A DNA stretch of 64,000 nucleotides, from the NCBI RefSeq assembly GCF_003067705.1, contig NZ_QANL01000001.1, forward strand, positions 868,001-932,000, written 5' to 3'. Made by a program: the position numbers and the translations under genes. Positions 28,064-36,603 of this stretch are shown here, piece after piece. The notes below the pieces were generated by a model, which was given only the letters and a program-made list of their open reading frames with translations, was not told the DNA's origin and ran no database searches. Source of the stretch: Planctomonas deserti. GTDB taxonomy: Bacteria > Actinomycetota > Actinomycetes > Actinomycetales > Microbacteriaceae. Within the stretch, counting starts at the first letter, position 1; the number at the start of each line of letters is the position of its first letter.

Positions 28064-29593
28064 GTGATCGACAATCTCATCCTCGGCTTCTCCACGGCCT
28101 TCACCGCGGAGAACCTGCTGTGGTGCTTCATCGGTGTGCTCCTCGGCACCGTCATCGGGCTCATGCCCGGGCTCGGTTCCACCACCGGTGTCGCCATCCT
28201 CATCCCGCTCACGCTCACGCTCGAGCCCGTCACCGCGCTCATCATGCTCGCCGGCATCTACTACGGCGCCCAGTACGGAGGCACGATCACGTCCGTGCTG
28301 ATCTCCACACCGGGAGAGGCGGCGAGCGTCGTCACGACGCTGGACGGCTATCAGATGGCGAAGAACGGCAAAGCCGGATCTGCGCTCGCCATCAGCGCGA
28401 TCGGCTCGTTCGTCGCGGCCATCATCTCACTGGCGCTGCTCATGGCGCTCGCGCCGCCCCTGGCGGACCTGGCCCTCAACTTCGGGCCGGTCGAGAATCT
28501 CGCCATCATGATCCTCGGCCTCATCATCGTCGTCAGCTTCGCGGGCGGCGCGCTGTCCCGCGGACTCATGATGGCGGCCGCCGGACTGCTGATCTCCACG
28601 GTCGGGGTCGCCACCGGTTTCAGCGACGCGCGCTTCACCTTCGGCAACATCAACCTCCTCGGTGGCATCCCGTTCATCGAGGTGATGATCGGGCTCTTCG
28701 CGATCGGCGAGGTGCTACACCAGATCCGCATGGGTGCCGATGCGCCGATCCGCACGCGGTTCCGCGACATGGTCATCAGCCGCTCCGAGCTCAAGCGCAG
28801 CGCGGGCCCGATCCTGCGCGGCAGCGGCATCGGCTTCGTGCTCGGCATCCTGCCGGGCGCCGGATCCACCCTGGCGTCGTTCATGGCCTACGGCATCGAG
28901 AAGCGCGTCTCCCCGCGCAAGGCGATGTTCGGCAAGGGCGCCATCGAGGGCGTCGCCGCCCCGGAGAGCGCCAACAACGCGGCCGCGAACGCGAACTTCG
29001 TGCCGACGCTCGCCCTCGGCATCCCCGGCGGTGGAACGACCGCGGTGCTGCTCGGAGCATTCACCATCTACGGGCTGCAGCCCGGTCCGCGCCTGTTCGA
29101 GACGCAGCCGACCCTGATCTGGGGCCTGCTCGTGTCGTTCTTCATCGGCAACGTCATGCTGCTGGTGCTCAACCTGCCGCTGGCTCCGGTGTTCGCCCAG
29201 ATGCTGCGCATCCCCTACGGCTACCTGTACCCGATCATCCTGCTGACGAGCTTCGTCGGGGCCTACTCGGTCAGCAACAACATGTTCAGCGTGCTCCTGG
29301 TGCTCGTCTTCGGCATCATCGGCTGGATCATGAAGGAGCTCGACCTGCCCATGGCACCACTCGTGCTGGGGCTCGTGCTCGGGCCGCTGTTCGAGAAGGC
29401 GCTGGTGCAGACCTCCGCACTCGGCCAGGGCAGCTTCCTCATCCTGCTGCAGAGCCCGATCAGCGTCGTGGTGCTGCTCTTCGCCGTCGCCCTGATGGTC
29501 GGACCGAAGATCGCCGCCCGCGTCGCCGTCCGCCGGTCGCCGCGCACGGCCCGCACCCCCATCACCCACGACGAACGCGAGGACGCGCGATGA
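28064..29593 (+). CDS. tctA: Tripartite tricarboxylate transporter large subunit TctA
   Basis: 509-residue protein with about 12 membrane helices and the TctA signature GLMPGLGSTTGVAILIPLT near residue 31, with a second repeat-like GILPGAGSTLASFMAYG near 260. It is the ion-coupled permease subunit. A stretch ESANNAAANANFVPTL is also typical. It overlaps the next gene by 4 bases. Together with tctC and tctB it makes a complete high-affinity uptake system. Confidence 0.94.
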   Translation: MIDNLILGFSTAFTAENLLWCFIGVLLGTVIGLMPGLGSTTGVAILIPLTLTLEPVTALIMLAGIYYGAQYGGTITSVLISTPGEAASVVTTLDGYQMAKNGKAGSALAISAIGSFVAAIISLALLMALAPPLADLALNFGPVENLAIMILGLIIVVSFAGGALSRGLMMAAAGLLISTVGVATGFSDARFTFGNINLLGGIPFIEVMIGLFAIGEVLHQIRMGADAPIRTRFRDMVISRSELKRSAGPILRGSGIGFVLGILPGAGSTLASFMAYGIEKRVSPRKAMFGKGAIEGVAAPESANNAAANANFVPTLALGIPGGGTTAVLLGAFTIYGLQPGPRLFETQPTLIWGLLVSFFIGNVMLLVLNLPLAPVFAQMLRIPYGYLYPIILLTSFVGAYSVSNNMFSVLLVLVFGIIGWIMKELDLPMAPLVLGLVLGPLFEKALVQTSALGQGSFLILLQSPISVVVLLFAVALMVGPKIAARVAVRRSPRTARTPITHDEREDAR

Positions 29594-30624
29594 CCCTGAA
29601 TCGAGACAACTGGCCGATCGCGGCCGCCATGCTGCAGTTCCCCGCACTCGGCGCCGACGGCACCCGGGTGCAGGACGCGGACGGCGAGGCGTGGGCGGAT
29701 GCGTTCGACCAGGTCGCCGACGCCGGTTTCGACCGCGTCGAGATCAACGACAACTGGCTCCGCGTGGGTGACCTGTCGGCTGCCCGGCTGGACGAGCTCG
29801 CCGAGGCGGGCCGGCGGGGCGGCGTCGAACTGTCCTCCGTGTGCATCGTCCGCTCGAGCGTTATCGACCCGGTCACCGGCGAGGACAACCTCGACTACTC
29901 ACACCGCACCCTCGAGGCGGCCGCCCACCTGGGCGCCGGCGTGGTGTCGGTCGGCTTCCACCGTCCTCTCACGGCCGAGCAGCGGGAGCGGCTCTGGTTC
30001 TGGACGGCCGAGGGCGAGATCGACGAGCCCGACGACACCGAGAACTGGCAGCGCGCGGTCGACCGCATTCGTGACCTCGGCCGCCACGCCGCGTCCCTCG
30101 GGATCGAGCTCACGCTCGAGATGTACGAGGACACCTACCTCGGCACGGCGGAGAGCTCGGTGCGACTCCTCACCGAGGTCGGCCTCGACAACGTGGGCCT
30201 CAACCCCGACGTCGGCAACCTCGTGCGCCTGCACCGGCCGATCGACGACTGGCGGGAGACGCTCGCCGCGACCCTGCCGCACGCCAACTACTGGCACGTG
30301 AAGAACTACTACCGTGATGAGGATCCGGTCACGGGCACCTACACCGCCATCCCGGCGCCCCTGGAGCTCGGGCTCATCAACTACCGGCACGCGGTGCGCG
30401 ACGCCGTTGCCCTCGGCTTCCGCGGCATGTTCGTCTGCGAGCACTACGGCGGCGACGGCCTCGGCGTGAGCGCGCAGAACCGCGACTACCTGCGGCGCGT
30501 GCTGCCCCGGCCCGATCGGAGCGTGTCCGGCACCGGTCGGTTCCGCGCCGCTGCTGCCGCCGCCACTGCCGCTGCCGACTCGGGGGCGATGCGTCGGTCG
30601 CTCGGACAGGAGCTCGTCTCATGA
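29590..30624 (+). CDS. Sugar phosphate isomerase/epimerase-like TIM-barrel enzyme
   Basis: 344-residue protein of the xylose-isomerase-like/AP-endonuclease-2 superfamily. Likely metal ligands are in LTLEMYEDT (Glu), GLNPDVGN (Asp), YWHVKNYY (His) and MFVCEHYGG (Glu). Superfamily members interconvert or decarboxylate keto-sugar acids; named examples near DHA-type kinases are 2-oxo-tetronate isomerase (OtnI) and, from the D-apiose pathways, 3-oxo-isoapionate decarboxylase (OiaC). Which applies here is not visible. The last 30 residues are an Ala-rich low-complexity tail. It overlaps tctA and the kinase by 4 bases each. Confidence 0.8.
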   Translation: MTLNRDNWPIAAAMLQFPALGADGTRVQDADGEAWADAFDQVADAGFDRVEINDNWLRVGDLSAARLDELAEAGRRGGVELSSVCIVRSSVIDPVTGEDNLDYSHRTLEAAAHLGAGVVSVGFHRPLTAEQRERLWFWTAEGEIDEPDDTENWQRAVDRIRDLGRHAASLGIELTLEMYEDTYLGTAESSVRLLTEVGLDNVGLNPDVGNLVRLHRPIDDWRETLAATLPHANYWHVKNYYRDEDPVTGTYTAIPAPLELGLINYRHAVRDAVALGFRGMFVCEHYGGDGLGVSAQNRDYLRRVLPRPDRSVSGTGRFRAAAAAATAAADSGAMRRSLGQELVS

Positions 30625-32363
30625 CCGTCCTCGACTACGACTCCGCCACCTTCGCGGACGAGGCGCTCGCCGGGTTCGCCGCCGCCCAGCCGAGCCTGCG
30701 CGTCGTCGACGGCGGGGTGATCCGCCGTGCCCCTGCGGCCGCGGGATCCGTGTCCGTCGTGATCGGCGGCGGCTCGGGCCACTACCCGGCGTTCGCCGGC
30801 CTCGTCGGTCCCGGCCTCGCGGCCGGTGCGGCCTACGGCAACATCTTCGCCTCGCCCTCCGCGGGCCAGGTCTGCCGCGTCGCCCGCGCCACCAGCCGCG
30901 GCGGGGGCGTCGTGCTCAGCTTCGGCAACTACGCGGGGGACGTCCTGAACTTCGGGCAGGCCGCCGAGCGCCTGCGCGCCGAGGGCATGGACGTCCGCGT
31001 GATCGAGGTCACGGACGACGTCGCCAGCGGCGGAGTGCACGAAATCGAGAAGCGCCGCGGCATCGCGGGCGACCTCGTGGTCTTCAAGGTCCTCGGCGCA
31101 GCCGCCGAGGCGGGCTACGACCTCGACCGCGTCGAGAGCCTCGGCCGCCGTGCCAACGCCGCCACCCGATCCTTCGGGGTCGCCTTCTCCGGCTGCACCC
31201 TGCCCGGTGCGACGGAGCCGCTCTTCTCGGTGCCCGAGGGGCGCATGTCGATCGGGCTCGGGATCCACGGCGAGCCCGGCATCTCCGACGCCGACCTTCC
31301 CGCGTCGCCCGACCTCGCCGCCCTACTCGTGGAGCGGCTGCTCGCGGAGAAGCCGGTGGACGCGGGGAACCGCGCCGTCGTGCTCCTCAACGGACTCGGG
31401 ACCTTCAAGTACGAGGAGCTGTTCGTGCTGTACGGGCACGTCAGCCGCCTCCTCACCGCGGCGGGCGTCACCATCGTGCAGCCCGAGGTGGGTGAACTCG
31501 TGACCAGCCTCGACATGTCCGGCGTCTCGGCGACGCTGTTCTGGGTGGACGACGAGCTGGAGGAGCTGTGGGGAGCGCCGGCCTGGTCGCCGGCCTTCCG
31601 GAAGGGCGCCGTCGCGGCAGCGAATCCGACCGTTGAGGAGGATGCCGCCATCGTCCCCGCCGCGGTCGCCCCTGACGACCCCCGGCACGCCAAGGCCGGT
31701 CCCGCCCTGCTCCGCGGCCTGGAGGCCGTGCGCGATATGGTCGTCGACTCCGAGGAGGAGTTCGGCCGCATCGACGCGATCGCCGGTGACGGTGATCACG
31801 GCATCGGGATGGCGCGGGGAATCACCGCCGCCGTCGCGTCCGCCGCGGCCGCCGTCTCCCGCGGTGCGGGGATCGGAACGGTGCTGGCCGAGGCGGGGGA
31901 GGGCTGGGCCGAGCACGCCGGCGGCACCTCCGGAGCGCTCTGGGGCGTCTGCCTCACGAGCGCGGGCGCATCCCTCGCCGCGGAGGAGGACCTGCTGTCC
32001 GTCTCCGCGTCCGCCCGGGCCGCGTCCGCCGGACTCAGCGCGATTCAGCGGCTCGGCAAGGCCGAAGTGGGCGACAAGACGCTCGTCGACGCGTTCGCTC
32101 CGGCGATCTCGGCCCTCGAGGACGCCGCAGCGGAGGGACTGACCCTTCCGGCGGCCTGGGCCCGGGCGGCCGACGCCGCCGAACGGGCGGCCGTCGCGAC
32201 CGCAGAGCTGCGCCCCCTCAAAGGCCGCGCTCGCCCGCTGGCCGAGAAGAGCATCGGTCACCCCGACGCGGGCGCCGTGTCATTCGCCCGCATCACCGCC
32301 GTCGTGGCGGAGGAGCTGGTCCGCGTCAACGCGGTTCCCGCCGCATCGGAACAGGAGGGATGA
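30621..32363 (+). CDS. Fused DhaK-DhaL dihydroxyacetone/erythrulose kinase
   Basis: 580-residue ATP-dependent ketose kinase. The DhaK part (1-330) has the substrate residues H54 (GGGSGH), D107 (NYAGDVLNF) and H216 (GIHGEPG), the last forming the covalent hemiaminal with the ketose. The DhaL part (360-575) has the Mg-ATP motif DGDHG at 390-394. This single-chain form is that of dihydroxyacetone kinases and of the L- and D-erythrulose kinases (LerK, DerK) known from tetritol catabolism. The RpiB-type isomerase next door favours an erythrulose-like C4 ketose as substrate. Junctions on both sides overlap by 4 bases. Confidence 0.9.
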   Translation: MTVLDYDSATFADEALAGFAAAQPSLRVVDGGVIRRAPAAAGSVSVVIGGGSGHYPAFAGLVGPGLAAGAAYGNIFASPSAGQVCRVARATSRGGGVVLSFGNYAGDVLNFGQAAERLRAEGMDVRVIEVTDDVASGGVHEIEKRRGIAGDLVVFKVLGAAAEAGYDLDRVESLGRRANAATRSFGVAFSGCTLPGATEPLFSVPEGRMSIGLGIHGEPGISDADLPASPDLAALLVERLLAEKPVDAGNRAVVLLNGLGTFKYEELFVLYGHVSRLLTAAGVTIVQPEVGELVTSLDMSGVSATLFWVDDELEELWGAPAWSPAFRKGAVAAANPTVEEDAAIVPAAVAPDDPRHAKAGPALLRGLEAVRDMVVDSEEEFGRIDAIAGDGDHGIGMARGITAAVASAAAAVSRGAGIGTVLAEAGEGWAEHAGGTSGALWGVCLTSAGASLAAEEDLLSVSASARAASAGLSAIQRLGKAEVGDKTLVDAFAPAISALEDAAAEGLTLPAAWARAADAAERAAVATAELRPLKGRARPLAEKSIGHPDAGAVSFARITAVVAEELVRVNAVPAASEQEG

Positions 32364-32848
32364 CCGTGACGCACACCCCGCTGCGCATCGTCGTCGGCAG
32401 CGACGACGCCGGCTTCGACTACAAGGAAACCCTGAAGGCCGACCTGGAGGGCGACGACCGCGTCGCCTCCGTTGTGGACGTCGGCGTCGCGGCGGACGGG
32501 AACACCGCCTACCCGCACGTCGCGGTCGAGGCGGCCCGGATGATCGCCGACGGCCGCGCGGACCGCGCTCTGCTGGTCTGCGGCACCGGACTCGGCGTCG
32601 CGATCGCCGCCAACAAGGTGCCGGGCATCCGCGCCGTCACCGCCCACGACCCCTTCTCGGTGGAGCGCGCGGTACTGAGCAACGACGCGCAGGTGCTGTG
32701 CTTCGGCCAGCGCGTGGTCGGGCTCGAGCTCGCCCGCCGCCTCGCCCGCGAGTGGCTGGACTACCGCTTCGACGCCAGCAGCCCGTCGGCCGCCAAGGTC
32801 GACGCCATCTGTTCCTACGACGGATCTCTGAAGGAGACGAACGCATGA
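32360..32848 (+). CDS. RpiB/LacAB-type sugar-phosphate isomerase
   Basis: 162-residue isomerase with the RpiB core [22 protein letters not shown] containing the catalytic cysteine and the anion-binding loop. In classical RpiB the N-terminal motif is DHAGFE; here it reads SDDAGFD, with Asp in place of the active-site His. That and the neighbouring kinase argue against ribose 5-phosphate and for an erythrulose-phosphate isomerase (DerI, LerI or EryI type). The N-terminus overlaps the kinase by 4 bases, the C-terminus the pdxA-like gene by 4. Confidence 0.88.
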   Translation: MTVTHTPLRIVVGSDDAGFDYKETLKADLEGDDRVASVVDVGVAADGNTAYPHVAVEAARMIADGRADRALLVCGTGLGVAIAANKVPGIRAVTAHDPFSVERAVLSNDAQVLCFGQRVVGLELARRLAREWLDYRFDASSPSAAKVDAICSYDGSLKETNA

Positions 32849-33867
32849 CCGACATCACCACGACCGCGAACGCCGTCCGCCCCCGCATCGCCCTAACCCT
32901 GGGCGACCCCGCGGGCATCGGCCCGGAGCTCGCGGCCAGGCTTCTCGCGAACCCCGCGAACCTCCAGGCCGCGGAGATCCTCGTGCTCGCCGACCGCAGC
33001 GAGCTCGACGCCGCGGCGGCCGTCGTCGGCGTCGAGATCCCGCTGAGCGACGAGCCGCGACCCGGCTACGCGACCCTGCTCGACGACGGAACGGCGCCGA
33101 GGACACCCATCCCGCCCAAGCAGGTGAGCAAGGAGGCGGGCGCGCGCGTGCTGCACCAGCTGAAGCGCGCGATCGCGCTCGCCAACGAGGGGGAGGTGGG
33201 CGCGATCGTCTTCACTCCGCTCAACAAGACGAGCCTCCACCTCGCCGGCATGAACGAGGAGGACGAGCTCCGCTGGTTCGCGAAGGAGCTCCACTACGAC
33301 GGCGTGACGAGCGAGATCAACATCATCCCCGGCATGTGGACCGCTCGCGTGACCTCGCACATCGGCATCCGGGACGTCGCGTCCCGGGTCACGACGCAAG
33401 GGGTCACGGACGCCATCCGCCTGCTCAACGATCTGCTGCGCGACTCCGGGGTCGCGGCGCCCCGGCTGGGCGTCTGCGCGCTCAACCCGCACAACGGCGA
33501 GAACGGCATCTTCGGCCGCGAGGAGATCGACGTCATCCGACCCGGCGTCGAGGCGGCGGTCGCCGAGGGCATCGACGCCGCGGGTCCCTTCCCGTCCGAC
33601 ACCATCTTCGTCGGCTCGAAGGACCGCTACGACGGCATCGTCACGATGTACCACGACCAGGGTCAGATCGCGATCAAGCTGATGGGCTTCGACGGCGGCG
33701 TGACGGTGCAGGGCGGCCTTCCCGTCGTCATCGCGACGCCGGCGCACGGGACCGCGTTCGACATCGCCGGTACGGGGATCGCGAGCGTGACCTCCAGCCA
33801 GAACGCGCTCGACATCGCGATTGCGGTGGCGGGTCGCCGGGCTGCGCGGTCCGTCGTGAGAGAGTGA
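32845..33867 (+). CDS. PdxA-family dehydrogenase (4-phospho-tetronate or 4-hydroxythreonine-4-phosphate)
   Basis: 340-residue NAD-dependent, metal-dependent oxidative decarboxylase. The metal ligands expected from E. coli PdxA are at H172 (TSHIGIRDV), H216 (LNPHNGENG) and H270 (TMYHDQGQ); GDPAGIGPE is at 20-28. In sugar-acid operons the PdxA2 branch oxidises 4-phospho-D-threonate or 4-phospho-D-erythronate to dihydroxyacetone phosphate and CO2. The operon context favours this over vitamin B6 synthesis. Normally a DUF1537 kinase accompanies PdxA2; none is present here. ATG 32845 is preceded by AAGGAG. Confidence 0.88.
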   Translation: MTDITTTANAVRPRIALTLGDPAGIGPELAARLLANPANLQAAEILVLADRSELDAAAAVVGVEIPLSDEPRPGYATLLDDGTAPRTPIPPKQVSKEAGARVLHQLKRAIALANEGEVGAIVFTPLNKTSLHLAGMNEEDELRWFAKELHYDGVTSEINIIPGMWTARVTSHIGIRDVASRVTTQGVTDAIRLLNDLLRDSGVAAPRLGVCALNPHNGENGIFGREEIDVIRPGVEAAVAEGIDAAGPFPSDTIFVGSKDRYDGIVTMYHDQGQIAIKLMGFDGGVTVQGGLPVVIATPAHGTAFDIAGTGIASVTSSQNALDIAIAVAGRRAARSVVRE

Positions 33868-33871
33868 GCAG

Positions 33872-34543
33872 ATGTCATCGCCGACCCTAGGCCGGCCGAG
33901 AAGAACCTCCCTCGCCGACGGCGTGTACGAGGAACTCCTTTCCCGGCTGTTCAACGACTCGCTGCCGCCGGGTACCCCGCTCAACATCGACGCGCTCGCC
34001 CGCGACCTCGACGTGTCCCAGACGCCCATCCGCGAGGCGCTCGCCCGGCTCGAGGCCACGGGCCTCGTCACCCGGGCGGCGCTCCGCGGCTACCGGGCGG
34101 CGCCGATGCTGTCGCCCAAGGAGCTCGACGACCTGATGCACGCTCGGTCGATCATCGAGCCGGCCAACGCGCGGCTCGCGGCCGAGCACATCGACGAGGA
34201 GTTCCTCGAGGCCATCGACCAGTCCATCGTCGCGCTCTCCACGGCGCCCAAGGGGCCGACCTTCGCGGAGTACCACACCTACTGGCAGGCCGACGAGCAG
34301 TTCCACGACCTCATCGCGCGTCGCGCCGACAACGCGTTCCTGTACCGCGCCTTCGAGTCGCTGGGCGGACAGGCGCAGCGGTTCCGCATGTTCGCGGGCC
34401 TCGGAGTCAGCGACGCCGATCACGCGATCGCCGAGCACAAGGCGATCCGAGCCGGGCTGGCGACGGGGGACCCGGACCGGGCCGGCGAGGCGATGATGCG
34501 TCACATCACGAACGTGCGCGCGCGGTCGGCCGCTCAGGCCTAA
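33872..34543 (+). CDS. GntR-family transcriptional regulator (FCD domain)
   Basis: 223-residue regulator. The winged helix-turn-helix is at about 13-78 (LARDLDVSQTPIREALARLEATGLV) and the all-helical FCD ligand domain at 85-215, with metal/acid-binding residues in EQFHDLI and EHKAIRAG. FCD regulators usually bind sugar acids or other carboxylates and release DNA when bound. As the last gene of the operon, 4 bases after pdxA, it is the likely local repressor; its operator may be the dyad at 26415-26429. Confidence 0.92.
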   Translation: MSSPTLGRPRRTSLADGVYEELLSRLFNDSLPPGTPLNIDALARDLDVSQTPIREALARLEATGLVTRAALRGYRAAPMLSPKELDDLMHARSIIEPANARLAAEHIDEEFLEAIDQSIVALSTAPKGPTFAEYHTYWQADEQFHDLIARRADNAFLYRAFESLGGQAQRFRMFAGLGVSDADHAIAEHKAIRAGLATGDPDRAGEAMMRHITNVRARSAAQA

Positions 34544-34672
34544 CTCTTCGGAAGCCTGCCACCGCGAAGCGCGCTCGCCACCGGGTGCGGCTCACCCCCG
34601 CACAGCGGCTTTGCGGCGAAGGTGGTCCGGCGACCCGTCGCACGTGGTTCGGCGCGCGGGGATACTGGGCGG

Positions 34673-35155
34673 ATGACCGACCTGCCCTCCGCCCCGGCCC
34701 GCACGCCGCATATGCGCGTAGGTGCATACGCGGTGATCCGCTCGTCCGGCCGCGTGCTCCTCGCCCACTGGAACGACCGCGGCGGATCGGGCTGGACGTT
34801 GCCCGGCGGTGGCCTGGAACTGGGCGAGGATCCGCTCGACGGGGTCGTGCGCGAGGTGGCCGAGGAGACCGGCTACACGGCCGCGGTGGAGAGGCTGCTC
34901 GGGGTGGACACGATCACCATCCCCGGGAACCGGCGGCTCGACGGATCGGGTGTGCCGTACTTCGGGGTGCGCGTCTTCTATCGCGCGTCCATCGCCGGCG
35001 GCGCGCTCGAGAACGAGCGCGAGGGGTCCACGGACGAGGCCCGCTGGTTCGCCGAGGAGGAGGTGCCCGGCCTGACCGCCCTCGACATCGTGCGCGTCGG
35101 CCTCGAGCTCGACCGGACGGAGCCGCCGACCGGCAGTCTTCTGCGCCGTGCGTGA
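34673..35155 (+). CDS. NUDIX hydrolase
   Basis: 160-residue NUDIX domain protein. The box G-x5-E-x7-REVAEETGY is complete (GGLELGEDPLDGVVREVAEETG in part). It hydrolyses a nucleoside-diphosphate-linked compound; the substrate cannot be predicted. ATG 34673 is chosen as the codon just before the domain. A GATACT hexamer ends 6 bases upstream and there is no Shine-Dalgarno sequence, so the mRNA may be leaderless. Confidence 0.88.
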   Translation: MTDLPSAPARTPHMRVGAYAVIRSSGRVLLAHWNDRGGSGWTLPGGGLELGEDPLDGVVREVAEETGYTAAVERLLGVDTITIPGNRRLDGSGVPYFGVRVFYRASIAGGALENEREGSTDEARWFAEEEVPGLTALDIVRVGLELDRTEPPTGSLLRRA

Positions 35156-35223
35156 CGCCGAGCGTCGTCGCGAGCCCGGAGCACCTCCCGCCCCTTCGGG
35201 AGGCTTAGGGAGCGCGAGACGAC

Positions 35224-35262
35224 GAAGGGGCCGGTCGCCCTTTCGGGCGAGCCGACCCCTTC
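35224..35262. terminator. Bidirectional terminator between convergent genes
   Basis: GAAGGGGCCGGTCGCCC pairs with GGGCGAGCCGACCCCTTC across a TTTC loop, with one bulge. It lies between the ends of the NUDIX gene and the leftward gene 35279-35929 and would serve both. Confidence 0.85.
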
Positions 35263-35278
35263 GGTCGAAGCGCGTGTC

Positions 35279-35929
35279 CTACAGCGCCGAGCCGTCCGCG
35301 GGCGGGGCGGTGGTCGGCGAGGTCTCCGTCGGGCCCTTCGCCGGCGACGGGACCGCCTCGTCGGCGATCCACAGATCGTCGTCGGCGCGGAAGGTCTGCC
35401 AGAAGGCGTAACCCACACCCGCGGCGATGACCACGCCGGCCGTGATCGCCACGACGCCGCCCGCACCCATACCGGACTTCACCGGAAGCGGTGCCGGCTT
35501 CGCCTCGATGCCGGGCACGTACTTCTCGGCGAGCTTCCGCCCGGCGTCCGTCGCGGCGATGCTGGCCTTCTTCGCCCGCGCGACCGTGTCCTGGACGCGC
35601 GGGTCCTTCAGCAGGTCGAGCGCGGCGACAGCCGAGCCGATCGCCGTGGAAGCGACGGGCACCACATCGGCGACGAGCTTGCCCTTCGCGGCGGCGCTCA
35701 CGGCGCGAGCCGCGAGGAGGCCCTTGTCGTAGGTCGGGCGCACGTGCTCGTCGACCGCGCCGAGCACGCGGGGCGTGACGTGCTGGTCCGACAGCTTCTT
35801 GGCCTGGTGCGTCGCCTCGAGCAGCACAGCGCTCGCGCGTTCGAGCACGTCGCGCTGCTCCTGCCAGACGTCAGTGGCGTGCGCACGGAGCTTCTTGAGC
35901 TCGCGCTTGTTCTTTCGTGACAGACCCAT
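35279..35929 (-). CDS. Conserved hypothetical membrane-anchored protein (DLW-like C-terminus)
   Basis: 216 residues. Basic N-terminus (GLSRKNKRELKKLRAH), a helical, partly coiled middle (25-160), one membrane helix at about 168-187 (VVAITAGVVIAAGVGYAFW) and an acidic C-terminal tail with FRADDDLWIADE. The helix plus D-L-W tail resembles the tiny DLW-39 proteins that lie near ppiA in mycobacteria; that link is my inference. Start ATG 35929 has a strong GGAGG 6 bases upstream; longer frames upstream lack one. Function unknown. Confidence 0.75.
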   Translation of the reverse strand: MGLSRKNKRELKKLRAHATDVWQEQRDVLERASAVLLEATHQAKKLSDQHVTPRVLGAVDEHVRPTYDKGLLAARAVSAAAKGKLVADVVPVASTAIGSAVAALDLLKDPRVQDTVARAKKASIAATDAGRKLAEKYVPGIEAKPAPLPVKSGMGAGGVVAITAGVVIAAGVGYAFWQTFRADDDLWIADEAVPSPAKGPTETSPTTAPPADGSAL

Positions 35930-36050
35930 CGGGAACCTCCATCGAAGTCGTTCGGCCAACCGTTCCCATACTGGCATGGTGCCCCTGAGCATGCGAGGGA
36001 TGGGGTCATCTCTCCGGTCGTCGTCCACCGGGTCCACAGCGCCGCGCCTA

Positions 36051-36056
36051 TAGAAT
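36051..36056 (+). promoter_or_regulatory. -10 box (TAGAAT) of leaderless ppiA
   Basis: TAGAAT ends 7 bases before the ATG at 36064; no ribosome site is present. Confidence 0.65.
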
Positions 36057-36063
36057 CGTGCGC

Positions 36064-36603
36064 ATGTCGAACACCACTCACGTCGCCACGATCAACACCA
36101 ACCGCGGCGCCATCAAGGTCAACCTCTACGGCAACCACGCGCCTAAGACGGTGCGCAACTTCGTCGGTCTCGCCACGGGGGAGATCGAGTGGACCCACCC
36201 GACCACCGGCAAGAAGTCGACCGACCCGCTGTACAACGGCGTCGTCTTCCACCGCATCATCAAGGACTTCATGATCCAGGGCGGCGACCCCCTCGGTCAG
36301 GGCGTCGGCGGCCCCGGCTACCAGTTCGACGACGAGATCCACCCGGAGCTCACCTTCACCTCGCCGTACGTGCTCGCCATGGCGAACGCCGGCATCCAGG
36401 GCGGCCGGGGCACCAACGGCTCGCAGTTCTTCATCACCACGACGCCCACGACCTGGCTCCAGGGCAAGCACACCATCTTCGGCGAGGTCGCCGACGAGGA
36501 GTCGAAGAAGGTCGTCGACGCGCTGAACGACGTGCAGACCGATCGCCGCGACCATCCGGTGGACGACGTGGTCATCGAGAGCATCACCGTCGAGACCGTC
36601 TAG
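36064..36603 (+). CDS. ppiA: Peptidyl-prolyl cis-trans isomerase (cyclophilin)
   Basis: 179-residue cytoplasmic cyclophilin. The catalytic arginine region FHRIIKDFMIQGGDPLGQG, the GTNGSQFFITT strand and WLQGKHTIFGEV are all in place. It speeds proline isomerisation during protein folding. ATG 36064 is preferred to GTG 36058 because the -10 box places the transcription start at this codon. It keeps the mycobacterial neighbourhood (Rv0009) next to crgA. Confidence 0.96.
   Translation: MSNTTHVATINTNRGAIKVNLYGNHAPKTVRNFVGLATGEIEWTHPTTGKKSTDPLYNGVVFHRIIKDFMIQGGDPLGQGVGGPGYQFDDEIHPELTFTSPYVLAMANAGIQGGRGTNGSQFFITTTPTTWLQGKHTIFGEVADEESKKVVDALNDVQTDRRDHPVDDVVIESITVETV

Noticed and set aside
33880-35280. 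Repeated end of tRNA-Ala marking the far edge of the island
   Set aside because: No copy of the tRNA 3' end (TCCTAGGCTCC context) was seen downstream; CCTAGGCC near 33888 is a short chance match.
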